From assembly GCA_001799045.1 (NCBI GenBank), contig MGRY01000222.1, forward strand, positions 908 to 11,888: a stretch of DNA of 10,981 nt, given 5' to 3'. Under the pieces are notes generated by a model. The model had not been told where the DNA came from. It ran no database searches and saw only the letters and a list, made by a program, of their open reading frames with translations. Within the stretch, counting starts at the first letter, position 1; each line of letters begins with the position of its first letter. Shown in pieces: positions 1 through 6,795 of the stretch. A program made the position numbers and the translations under genes. The DNA is from Deltaproteobacteria bacterium RIFCSPLOWO2_02_56_12. GTDB lineage: Bacteria; Desulfobacterota; Binatia; UBA9968.

Positions 1-815
1 GGGATATTGTCCTGGCGCAGTTCCGGAGGCAGCACCCGGTTCACCACATACCCTGAGATCGGCACGTCGAAGCGGGAAAAGAGCTCTGCTGCCTTCCGAG
101 TGTCCAGAATAATCATCTCCTCGGGAACCAGCACGAAGAAAAAGGCTGTCCGGCGCTTGTCGGTGAGGATCTGCGATGAGGCATTGATGCGGTTCTTGAT
201 GTACTGGAGCTCTTCCAGGATCTTGTCCTCTTCCACCGTCTCTTGGCGGCGCATGGTGGCCGCCACCTGGTCGTAATGTCCCATCTCCTGCCGAAGCTTC
301 GTGATCTTGTTGATCCACTCATCGTAGACCTTGGCCATGGAAAGATAATAGAGTGCGTGGCCGAGCGGGACCATGTCATAGATATAATAGTCGTAGTCGC
401 CCTGGACGATGATATCGACAACGGCATCGAAGATCGCGCTCTCTTCCATTGCGGGCTCGGCAGAAGCGGCGGAAATATAGTTATCGATCTCTTCCGGTAC
501 GCGATCGAAACCGTACATGTCGAGAATCTTTTTCCGGATCTCGTCCTGATATTCCCGGATCCTCCGATCGGCGTCGACCTCCTCGGCCCAGAGGTTCTCC
601 ATAATGGGGACGGGCCCTTTACCGAAAATGTCCCGCTGAAAAATATCCGAGAGGCTGGCCTGTGGATCAACGGAGAAAAGCAGCACCCGCTTCCCGTGGC
701 TTGCCAGCCAGAAGGCGCAGGTGGCGGAAAGCGTCGTTTTCCCTAATCCACCCTTGCCGCCGAACATGATGTAGCGGCGCTCCGGCTGGCTCTCAAAGAC
801 TTCCTTTAATGACAT
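1..815 (-). CDS. ArsA/Get3-family P-loop ATPase (partial, C-terminus beyond the window)
   Basis: The reading frame opens at ATG 815-813 and stays open for 271 codons to the window edge, so the C-terminus is missing. What is seen: a deviant Walker A GGKGGLGKTT at residues 19-28 with the signature lysine K21 that marks the ArsA/Get3/MinD class; a switch I-like SVDPQASLSD at 48-57; a switch II-like segment DMVPLGHALYYL at about 147-158, where ArsA/Get3 proteins usually have DTAPTGH; and VVNRVLPPE at about 257-265, typical of the family. The family uses ATP-driven dimer switching to handle tail-anchored membrane proteins (Get3) or to energise arsenite export (ArsA). Only one cysteine (C33) is visible, so the arsenite-binding cysteines expected in this part of a true ArsA are absent. 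A Get3-type CxxC would lie beyond the window and cannot be judged. The gene is last in a tight unit with cstA and two small genes, 14 bp after the second. Its ribosome binding site is weak, which suggests coupling to the gene upstream. Confidence 0.9.
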   Translation of the reverse strand, partial: MSLKEVFESQPERRYIMFGGKGGLGKTTLSATCAFWLASHGKRVLLFSVDPQASLSDIFQRDIFGKGPVPIMENLWAEEVDADRRIREYQDEIRKKILDMYGFDRVPEEIDNYISAASAEPAMEESAIFDAVVDIIVQGDYDYYIYDMVPLGHALYYLSMAKVYDEWINKITKLRQEMGHYDQVAATMRRQETVEEDKILEELQYIKNRINASSQILTDKRRTAFFFVLVPEEMIILDTRKAAELFSRFDVPISGYVVNRVLPPELRQDNI

Positions 816-829
816 ATCTTCGGGACAAT

Positions 830-1105
830 TCAGCCCAGGGCGTCGGTAATGTCTTTCTCCCGGAGCATCCTTCGCTTCCACGAGCTGATCTGCGGCACCA
901 CATAAGGGAGAAGCCGGAGCGAATAGTAGGGCGGGAGGATCGGTATCCCAAGCAGATCTCCCATCGTAATCAGGATGAAGAGATGCTCCATGCTGGCGCG
1001 CGTCCGCACCGCATGCCGGGTCATCTCATGCGAGGACATCCCGTACACGATGTCCTTGAAAACTTGGAGGATGCCGCCTTTCTTCGGTTTCTTATCGTCA
1101 GCCAT
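830..1105 (-). CDS. Small conserved-looking protein, paralog of the gene immediately upstream
   Basis: This 91-residue protein belongs to no family I can name. The start at ATG 1105-1103 is chosen because AGGAG lies a few bases upstream and because the alignment with the neighbouring paralog begins just inside it. The longer open frame upstream of this ATG is only the shadow of the paralog gene. The N-terminus is lysine-rich (MADDKKPKKGG). An amphipathic region with HEMTRHAVRTR (26-36) follows, then a hydrophobic stretch at about 41-71 that contains MGDLLGIPILPP and YSLRLLPYV. The tail is basic (WKRRMLREK). The proline-containing hydrophobic core could be a membrane-inserted hairpin or a buried helix pair. 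About half of the 66 aligned residues match the upstream paralog. It sits 16 bp after that gene and 14 bp before the ArsA-type ATPase, so it probably works with one or both, or with CstA. There is no signal peptide and no cysteine. Confidence 0.85.
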   Translation of the reverse strand: MADDKKPKKGGILQVFKDIVYGMSSHEMTRHAVRTRASMEHLFILITMGDLLGIPILPPYYSLRLLPYVVPQISSWKRRMLREKDITDALG

Positions 1106-1121
1106 AGTTCTCCTTCGATAC

Positions 1122-1418
1122 TCAAATACCGTGCAAATCGTATTCTTCTCTTTCCCAGAACTCCTTGCGCCGGGCCAAGCAGCGCTTCCACATGCCGATT
1201 TCAGGCGCCACGTACGGAAGCAACCGTAAGGAATAGATCGGCGGGAGAACCGGCACCCCAATTAAATCACCGAGCGTAACGATCATAAAGATCGACTCCA
1301 GCTCGTGCCGTGTCGCTACGGCGTAGCGGGCAAACTCGTAACCTGTCAGTCCGTAAAGGAACTGCTTCATTTCCGCCCATCGTTTTAAAAGGCTTTTCGT
1401 AAAATCGCCTTTCCGCAT
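1122..1418 (-). CDS. Small conserved-looking protein, tandem paralog between cstA and an ArsA-type ATPase
   Basis: This 98-residue protein has no function I recognise. The start is taken as ATG 1418-1416, with GGGGTG six bases upstream. A TTG at 1439-1437 in the same frame, with GAGG further upstream, would add seven residues and cannot be excluded. The protein has a basic N-terminus, then YGLTGYEFARYAVATR at about 22-37, a hydrophobic segment at 43-70 with TLGDLIGVPVLPP (48-60) and YSLRLLPYV (62-70), and a charged tail WKRCLARRKEFWEREE (77-92). The GDL.G.P.LPP..YSLRLLPYV core is shared almost unchanged with the next gene, which shows a tandem duplication that then diverged at both ends. The gene follows the cstA stop codon by about 26 bp. 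E. coli cstA also has a small partner, YbdD, but neither small protein here resembles it or has its cysteine-rich tail. Confidence 0.85.
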   Translation of the reverse strand: MRKGDFTKSLLKRWAEMKQFLYGLTGYEFARYAVATRHELESIFMIVTLGDLIGVPVLPPIYSLRLLPYVAPEIGMWKRCLARRKEFWEREEYDLHGI

Positions 1419-1444
1419 GAGTGGCACCCCAGCAACCAATCCTG

Positions 1445-3241
1445 TTATCCTCTGGCAGGCGCCGCCTGAGGAGACGCAGAGGGCCGTTTGCGATACTTCA
1501 GAAACGCACGCCAGCCGTCGACCCCGATGAAGAGCGCCGCCATCACCAGAAGAATGGCCACCAAGACCATGAGCCCTGAGCCTACAACCGGAAGAATCCT
1601 ACCCGCGCGTATATTGGGGATGGTAACATTGAAGTACAGGTTGTAGGCGGTAATCAGAATTGAGGCGACGGTGGTAAGATACATAAAAATCATCGGAAGC
1701 CCTGCGAAAACCCAACTCTTCCCCTGCGAGACGAGCCAGACGGTCACCAATAGCAAAGACAACGCAGCCATGAGTTGATTCGCCCCGCCGAAAAGCTGCC
1801 ACAGATAGATCCAGGTCCCGGTCAACACCAGCAAAATTGCCAAGGCCACCGAGATCAACGAAGCCAAGTGCTGGTTCCGTAAAGGCGGCATGATTTCCCC
1901 CAACCACTCGGTCAGCGTAACCCGCATCACTCGAAAGATAAGTTGGGTGACGACCAGGACGATAACGATGAATGCTGCAAAGGCGAGCGAGGTCGCATAC
2001 TCGATGGGCAAACCCCACACGCTGATAAAACTCCCTAGCCCATTAGCAAAGGTGGCCACAGGACTTCCCCCCTTAGCGCCTACGGATACAGCCAGTAGCG
2101 CGAGCAGACCCAGTAGGAACTCGGCGAACATCGAGCCGGCCCCCACCGGAAGCATATCGGCTTCGTTCTCAATCTGTCGCGCTGTACCCACTGAACCAAA
2201 CAGCGCATGCCATCCCGAGATAGCGCCACAGGCGATAGTGACAAAGAGCATCGGCCAAAGCGGCATGATACCAGCGGGTCCCAATTGGGGATTCCAACCC
2301 TTAAAGGCGGGAATCTGGAACTGGGCTACTTCCGGCTTGATCAAAGTTCCCAGCGAGGCGCCCAACAACCCCAGGATCATCGCCAGCGCAGTGATCCAAA
2401 ACCCCACGTAGACGACGGGCTGGGCCATCCGCCAGATCGGGAGCACGGAGCCCGCATAACAGAAAATGCAAATAGCAATGGCCCAGAAGAGAAGGCTCGG
2501 CATGATTTTCGCCTCGGCCCCCTTAAAGCCTGCCAGAGTAGGGTCAAAGTAGGTCACGATGGGCGCTCCACCGGTCAGAGAGTTAAGAAATTCGTTCAGC
2601 CCCTTAAACATCCCTTCTGTGAAGGAACCGGTAAGAATGGCTAACAGAACGATCCCCACTGTAATCAATGTGGCCGGCAACAACCCCAAGCGCCATCGGT
2701 AAAGCATCTGGCCCAAAAGAAGCCCCATGGCAACTAACATGATCATGCCCAAATGGGTCCTCGGTTGAGAATCCATCACCTGCGCCATGATGCCCACGAA
2801 GGCGCCGGATAGAAGCAACAAATAGAAGAATATGAAGAAAAAGAGCAGTGTTCTGGTCCTAGGGGAGACAAGCCGATGGGCCACCGCCGAGAGACTGTTT
2901 CCCTCGTTCCGCACCGAAATGACAATGGCGCTGTAATCGCTGGCCCAACCCATAAACGAGACGCCGAGAACCAACCAGACCAGAGCCGGAAACCAACCCC
3001 ACAGGCTCCCGGCCACGATAGCGCCCACGATCGGCCCTGCCGCGGCGATCGACTTGAAGTGGTAGCCGAATAATATGTTGCGGTTCGTCGGCATGAAATC
3101 CACGCCATCCATATAGAGAACGGCTGGGGTGGCCCGCTTAGGATCCGACTGAATGACATTGCGGTCGATCCGCCGGGCGTAGCGCGTGTATGCCAAGTAG
3201 ACAGTGATAATGCCAATGATGACGGCGAGCAGCGAGTTCAT
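1445..3241 (-). CDS. cstA: Carbon starvation protein CstA family transporter
   Basis: This 598-residue polytopic inner-membrane protein is recognised from its N-terminal CstA signature: GVDFMPTNRNILFGYHF at about 46-62, then AAAGPIVGAIVAGSLWGW, a GWASDYSAIV segment, and a run of roughly fifteen hydrophobic helices to the C-terminus. CstA and the related BtsT/YjiY are uptake transporters; in enterobacteria they are linked to peptide use during carbon starvation and to pyruvate import. The E. coli protein is about 700 residues, so this one is about 100 shorter, a compact form also known in other phyla. The start at ATG 3241-3239 is well supported by a near-perfect Shine-Dalgarno AGGAGGTG at 3246-3253, four bases upstream. 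It is the first gene of a four-gene unit. No YbdD/YjiX-type partner is visible; two unrelated small proteins and an ATPase take that position. A repeat element ends about 95 bp upstream, so it may affect the promoter. Confidence 0.95.
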   Translation of the reverse strand: MNSLLAVIIGIITVYLAYTRYARRIDRNVIQSDPKRATPAVLYMDGVDFMPTNRNILFGYHFKSIAAAGPIVGAIVAGSLWGWFPALVWLVLGVSFMGWASDYSAIVISVRNEGNSLSAVAHRLVSPRTRTLLFFFIFFYLLLLSGAFVGIMAQVMDSQPRTHLGMIMLVAMGLLLGQMLYRWRLGLLPATLITVGIVLLAILTGSFTEGMFKGLNEFLNSLTGGAPIVTYFDPTLAGFKGAEAKIMPSLLFWAIAICIFCYAGSVLPIWRMAQPVVYVGFWITALAMILGLLGASLGTLIKPEVAQFQIPAFKGWNPQLGPAGIMPLWPMLFVTIACGAISGWHALFGSVGTARQIENEADMLPVGAGSMFAEFLLGLLALLAVSVGAKGGSPVATFANGLGSFISVWGLPIEYATSLAFAAFIVIVLVVTQLIFRVMRVTLTEWLGEIMPPLRNQHLASLISVALAILLVLTGTWIYLWQLFGGANQLMAALSLLLVTVWLVSQGKSWVFAGLPMIFMYLTTVASILITAYNLYFNVTIPNIRAGRILPVVGSGLMVLVAILLVMAALFIGVDGWRAFLKYRKRPSASPQAAPARG

Positions 3242-3335
3242 ATTTCACCTCCTACTCGATTGGCGGACCAAAAGTTGACTTGGTTCTCTCGGATCATATA
3301 CTCTCTGTGCCCGTCGGAGAAACCGATTTTGGGAA

Positions 3336-3579
3336 ACTAATACAAACGCATTAAGTCATGTTACATTATCGTCGATCCAGCGTGACCCGTTCGACCAGCT
3401 CAGGGTCATGGTGAGCACAGCCGAACCATGAGATGCTTCACGGAGTTTACCCTGAGACTCTTCACTTCGTTCAGAGTGACAACCGAAGGGTTCAGCATGA
3501 CAAAAAGAGTGTCATTCTGAGCGCAAGCGAAGAATCTCATTCTTTTTAATGTCACTTTGTTTATTTCGTTTGTATTAGT
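3336..3579. repeat. MITE-like repeat island with perfect 13-bp terminal inverted repeats
   Basis: The 13-mer ACTAATACAAACG at 3336-3348 is repeated exactly, inverted, at 3567-3579, bounding 244 bp without a convincing gene. Inside lies a second, imperfect inverted repeat: 3454-3480 (GAGACTCTTCACTTCG...) pairs with 3511-3538 (GTCATTCTGAGCGCAAGCG...AATCTC). The GTCATTCTGAGCG...GAAGAATCTC word, and the TTCGACCAGCTCAGGGT word at 3390-3406, resemble short palindromic repeats often scattered between genes in deltaproteobacteria and related phyla; that part is recalled knowledge, not something the window proves. No transposase is present, so it would be non-autonomous. No clear target-site duplication flanks the 13-mers. 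It separates divergently read cstA and the small plus-strand ORF. Confidence 0.65.
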
Positions 3580-3603
3580 CCGTTTTTCAGTCTAGGTGGT
3601 GAC

Positions 3604-3750
3604 ATGAAAGATATCGAGTGGATGGCCCTGGATGATGAGACTCTAGAAGGGCTCCTGGTGGAGCGCTGGGTTTTCCGGGGAGTGATACTTGTCGTGATGT
3701 TCGCCGCAGCCATCCTAACGACCGCCACCCTTATCCCCGGCATTCCATAA
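3604..3750 (+). CDS. Predicted 48-residue single-pass membrane protein
   Basis: This short open frame runs from ATG 3604 to TAA 3748-3750. It has a good ribosome binding site, AGGTGGTG, just upstream. The N-terminal half is acidic and soluble (MKDIEWMALDDETLEGLLVE). An arginine-flanked hydrophobic helix follows from about residue 26 to 45 (GVILVVMFAAAILTTATLI), and the protein ends in PGIP. This pattern of an acidic cytoplasmic head and one transmembrane segment looks like a real small membrane protein rather than chance. I do not recognise a family. It is the only plausible plus-strand gene in the window. Its last 36 bp overlap the 3' end of the convergent methyltransferase gene, so the two transcripts could pair at their ends. 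It starts 24 bp after a repeat element that might supply its promoter. Confidence 0.55.
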   Translation: MKDIEWMALDDETLEGLLVERWVFRGVILVVMFAAAILTTATLIPGIP

Positions 3751-4341
3751 ATAGAGGGTATGGTCCCACCCGGAACTATCTTTGATCGATTCGGTCTTCA
3801 ACGGCTTCCAATCGCCCATATCAAAGTCGTGAGAAACCACGCGCGAACCGGGCTTCATTTGCTTCCAGATATTGGGCCTTATCATCAGGTTCACTTCCGG
3901 CAGAAGATACATGGTCAAGACCGAAGCCGGCGATAGATCGACTGTCCTTATGTCCTGCTCGCGGATCTCAACAAGCTTACCCACCCCTTCCTTGCGAATG
4001 TTCTCCCGTGACTCCCTAATACGCTCGGGGTCGATCTCAAACCCTATCGCCTTAACCCCATACTTCTTTGCCGCAGTAATCACGATCCTCCCATCGCCGG
4101 AACCAAGATCGTAAACCACGTCCCCCTTCTTGACCTGCGCAAGCTCCAACATCCGTTCCACTACGTCCTGCGGAGTCGGCACGAAGGGAACTATTTTCTT
4201 CGACTCCAGTCCCCCGTCTTGGGCTTGAGCTATCCCCGCGCCACCGCCATTCCCAATCCGGCTTACCCCGGAGGCAAACCAACCCGTAGTTACCGAAAAC
4301 GCAACCAACCCGATTATCAGCACCCACCGTAGTTTTTTCAC
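3715..4341 (-). CDS. SAM-dependent class I methyltransferase with N-terminal signal or membrane anchor
   Basis: This 208-residue protein is translated from GTG 4341-4339. AAGGAGG lies ten bases before it; a TTG three codons earlier is too close to that site. Residues 6-26 are hydrophobic after a KKLR start, and AQA-QDGG at 38-44 looks like a signal peptidase I site, so the protein is either exported or anchored. The rest is a Rossmann-type methyltransferase: FVPTPQDVVERML at 53-65, SAM-binding motif I DLGSGDGRI at 78-86, an acidic E102/D104 at the end of the second strand for the ribose hydroxyls, QD at 129-130, and a C-terminal VVSHDFDMGDW at 168-178. The VPTP..VVERML plus GSGDGRI layout recalls the FAM173/ATPSCKMT group of lysine methyltransferases, but the substrate is unknown. 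SAM is cytosolic, so membrane anchoring facing the cytoplasm makes more sense than secretion. It follows the PAS kinase gene by about 100 bp. Confidence 0.85.
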   Translation of the reverse strand: MKKLRWVLIIGLVAFSVTTGWFASGVSRIGNGGGAGIAQAQDGGLESKKIVPFVPTPQDVVERMLELAQVKKGDVVYDLGSGDGRIVITAAKKYGVKAIGFEIDPERIRESRENIRKEGVGKLVEIREQDIRTVDLSPASVLTMYLLPEVNLMIRPNIWKQMKPGSRVVSHDFDMGDWKPLKTESIKDSSGWDHTLYLWNAGDKGGGR

Positions 4342-4440
4342 GGTCCTCAAGCCTCCTTAATGCGCTGTAATTTTCTCTGGCACGAACTCGAAGGGAAACT
4401 ACCTGAATAGTATCTGGCGTGTCAAGCAGTCAGAAAAGCC

Positions 4441-6795
4441 TCAAGCGGAATCTTGCTCTACTCCCCCGTTTGCCCTCAGTTGTCGAGGAATCATAAAAGT
4501 GAACCGACTTCCTTGGCCTTCATCGCTATCAACCCATATTTTCCCGCGATGGAGTTCTACAATCTCCTTGGCAATCGTGAGACCCAGGCCGGTGCTACTG
4601 ACTCCTTTAGGAGATGCCAAGCTGACCTGTTCGAATTTTTCAAAAATTCTTTTCTGGTCTGCCTTGGAGATTCCAATTCCCGAGTCCTGCACGCTCACGG
4701 CCACGTGGGGCTCCCCGGCCATCCCAGGCGCCAACTGGTCCGGGCTCATCTCCACACTGATCCTCCCCCCCTCAGGAGTGAATTTTATGGCATTGCTAAT
4801 GAGATTCGTAACCACCTGGGTCAAACGGTCCGGATCCGCAACCATCGGAACGGGATTCTCAGGGTATACCTCTTCGATGGCTACCCCCTTGCTCTCTGCC
4901 CAGCTGCGGATTGTTTCCACCGCATGGTGCACCATGTCTTTAAGCTCAAAAGGTATGGGGCGCAGCTCGATCTTCCCAGCCTCCAGCTTGGCGACATCCA
5001 GAAGATCATTGACCAGGCGGGAGAGACGGGTGATATTGCGGTGCGCAATGGAGATAAACTTCTCCTGCTCGGGAGTGACTTCCCCAACTTCTTTTCCCAT
5101 AAGAAGGGACAGGGATTCCTGAATCGCCAGCAGAGGAGTCCGGAGTTCGTGGGAAACATGGGCGACAAATTTCGACTTCGCTTCATCTAACTGTCTTTGC
5201 TTCGTGATGTCGGTGAGAACCGACACCATACCCACGGTCTTGCCGTCCTGATTCTCGATAACCGCGGTGCTCGCCTGAACAACCCTCTGGGTTTCCTCGC
5301 TCGCGCTTCTGAACTCAATCTCTTTGGTGATATTATCCGTTTCATCGCCAAGAGAACCCTTGGCCAAGGCTAAGGCGTGTTCCCCCTTCATCAGCTGCGG
5401 GATAGGGACCCCCCTGGCTCCCCTTTGATCTAACCCCAGAAGCTTCTCCGCCGCCGGATTCATAAACTGGATTTTACCATCCTTGTCCACTACCACCAAT
5501 CCTTCCCCGATGCTCCTGATGATATTATCCACCCTCTCCTTTTCGTCCACCACCCGCTTCTTCTCTCGTTCGAGAGCGGCCGTCTGCTCCATGACCCGAA
5601 TAGTGAGCTCATCTGCAAAACGGTCCCGTATGCGCCGCAGTTCCTCCAGCTCCTCCGGCGAAACCGCGACTGGGGCCGACTTTTTCGGCGCGCGCTTCTC
5701 ATCGAGGGCCGCAAAGGCATCATCCAGAGCGTTTTCCCCGACCCCCAGCGCACCGAGCCTTTCACGTAAAGGCCCAAGAAGCCGGTCGCGGATTTCCTTG
5801 CCGCGCAAAAATTTTGTCCCGATCCTTGCGAGCGAGGCCGGGTCGCCGCCGCTTTCCTGGAAGGCCTTAGTTATTAACTCCAACTTGACTTCATCGGCGG
5901 ACCGCTCCAACCTCGCCACAAGATCTTCGACCGCCAACTTAAAGTCATCGGGAACATCAGGTCCCATGGCGGCCTTCCTGAACTCCTTGGCAAGGCGGGA
6001 TATGCGCGGGGAGAAGTCTTTCCCATCCTGAATCAAAGGGCTAGCCAAATGTTCCTGGAGAAAACGCCCAAGATCTTCCACGATCCGTTTCAGCGTCTCC
6101 AGGTCCTGCGCCTGATGGATCACCTCTCTGGCAATGAGTTCCGGCTTCTTTTCCACTTCATAGGCAAGCCGCTCCACATCCAAACTGAGTTCGATTTTTT
6201 CCCCGGCCCCTTTTATGAGGTGATCGACCAGATCTTCTATGCGCTCAATCTTACGTCCCTGCCCGGCGGTAGTCCCGCCTTCTCCTTTCCCAACACCACC
6301 TTCTCCTTGACCATTCCCGCCGACTTCTGACTTTTTGACCACCGCTTCTTCTTCCTTGATGATCTGGATACGAGCGGTTCCGATACGGACATGACCCAAG
6401 TTCGCTTCTTCCAGAACTTTCTTGAGTCCGCCCAGCGCTTCAATGTCCCTTGCCGGCAATGCGATCAATTTGAAGAACGAGCCAATCTCTTCTCCGTCCG
6501 CCCCGCGATCAAAAGTCAGGCTCTCAACGTGGAGGCGGTGAGTTTCCCGCAACAACTCGGCCACCCCGACCTTTTTATGGTCGAGGGCATGGTCATTGAC
6601 AATCAGTCGCCCCCCGACAAACGCCATAGTAACGTTCGGCTCCGAGTTCAAAACCATCTCAAGTCTCACCGAAAAGTTTCGGATCGCTAGCTGCGCCGCG
6701 GGGTGCCTATCCGAATACAAGCGATACTGGCTCAGGACAAAGCCAAAAAGCTTGACGATTTCGGCGTATTGCACTTCTTTATCCTGGTCCTGCAT
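4441..6795 (-). CDS. Soluble PAS-domain sensor histidine kinase with a large N-terminal domain
   Basis: This 784-residue kinase has no transmembrane segment and should be cytoplasmic. Residues 1-147 form a globular N-terminal domain (LYSDRHPAA, GGRLIVNDHALD, VESLTFDRG) that I associate loosely with regulatory proteins of Geobacter-like bacteria but cannot name. A glycine-rich linker at 159-182 and a mainly helical region to about 370 follow, then a coiled coil (380-425). The PAS domain spans about 424-534, with ending TDITKQRQ. The HisKA motif is VSHELRTP with phospho-acceptor H549. The ATPase domain has an N box at N664/N668, G1 DSGIGIS at 704-710 and G2 GLGL at 736-739, so it should be active. 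No receiver domain is attached and no response regulator gene lies nearby. Its ATG directly follows the TAA of the preceding kinase gene, and GGAG within that gene's end serves as ribosome site, so the two are probably translated together. Confidence 0.93.
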   Translation of the reverse strand: MQDQDKEVQYAEIVKLFGFVLSQYRLYSDRHPAAQLAIRNFSVRLEMVLNSEPNVTMAFVGGRLIVNDHALDHKKVGVAELLRETHRLHVESLTFDRGADGEEIGSFFKLIALPARDIEALGGLKKVLEEANLGHVRIGTARIQIIKEEEAVVKKSEVGGNGQGEGGVGKGEGGTTAGQGRKIERIEDLVDHLIKGAGEKIELSLDVERLAYEVEKKPELIAREVIHQAQDLETLKRIVEDLGRFLQEHLASPLIQDGKDFSPRISRLAKEFRKAAMGPDVPDDFKLAVEDLVARLERSADEVKLELITKAFQESGGDPASLARIGTKFLRGKEIRDRLLGPLRERLGALGVGENALDDAFAALDEKRAPKKSAPVAVSPEELEELRRIRDRFADELTIRVMEQTAALEREKKRVVDEKERVDNIIRSIGEGLVVVDKDGKIQFMNPAAEKLLGLDQRGARGVPIPQLMKGEHALALAKGSLGDETDNITKEIEFRSASEETQRVVQASTAVIENQDGKTVGMVSVLTDITKQRQLDEAKSKFVAHVSHELRTPLLAIQESLSLLMGKEVGEVTPEQEKFISIAHRNITRLSRLVNDLLDVAKLEAGKIELRPIPFELKDMVHHAVETIRSWAESKGVAIEEVYPENPVPMVADPDRLTQVVTNLISNAIKFTPEGGRISVEMSPDQLAPGMAGEPHVAVSVQDSGIGISKADQKRIFEKFEQVSLASPKGVSSTGLGLTIAKEIVELHRGKIWVDSDEGQGSRFTFMIPRQLRANGGVEQDSA

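Noticed and set aside
243..746. Plus-strand open frame of 167 codons
   Set aside because: It lies opposite the ArsA-type ATPase gene, whose frame has clear family motifs; the plus frame has no recognisable motif.
1..815. Arsenite efflux operon suggested by the ArsA-type ATPase
   Set aside because: No arsB, arsC, arsD or arsR is present, the visible protein has one cysteine only, and its neighbours are cstA and two small proteins of unknown family.
4342..4440. Promoter with TTGACA before the methyltransferase
   Set aside because: A TTGACA word is present on the minus strand, but no -10 box better than three of six matches lies at 16-18 bases.
4453..5190. Plus-strand open frame of 245 codons
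   Set aside because: It is opposite the catalytic half of the PAS kinase, where the minus frame has intact HisKA and ATPase motifs.
5483..6031. Serine-rich plus-strand frame of 182 codons
   Set aside because: Its serine and arginine excess is typical of antisense reading of a charged helical protein; it is opposite the kinase linker region.
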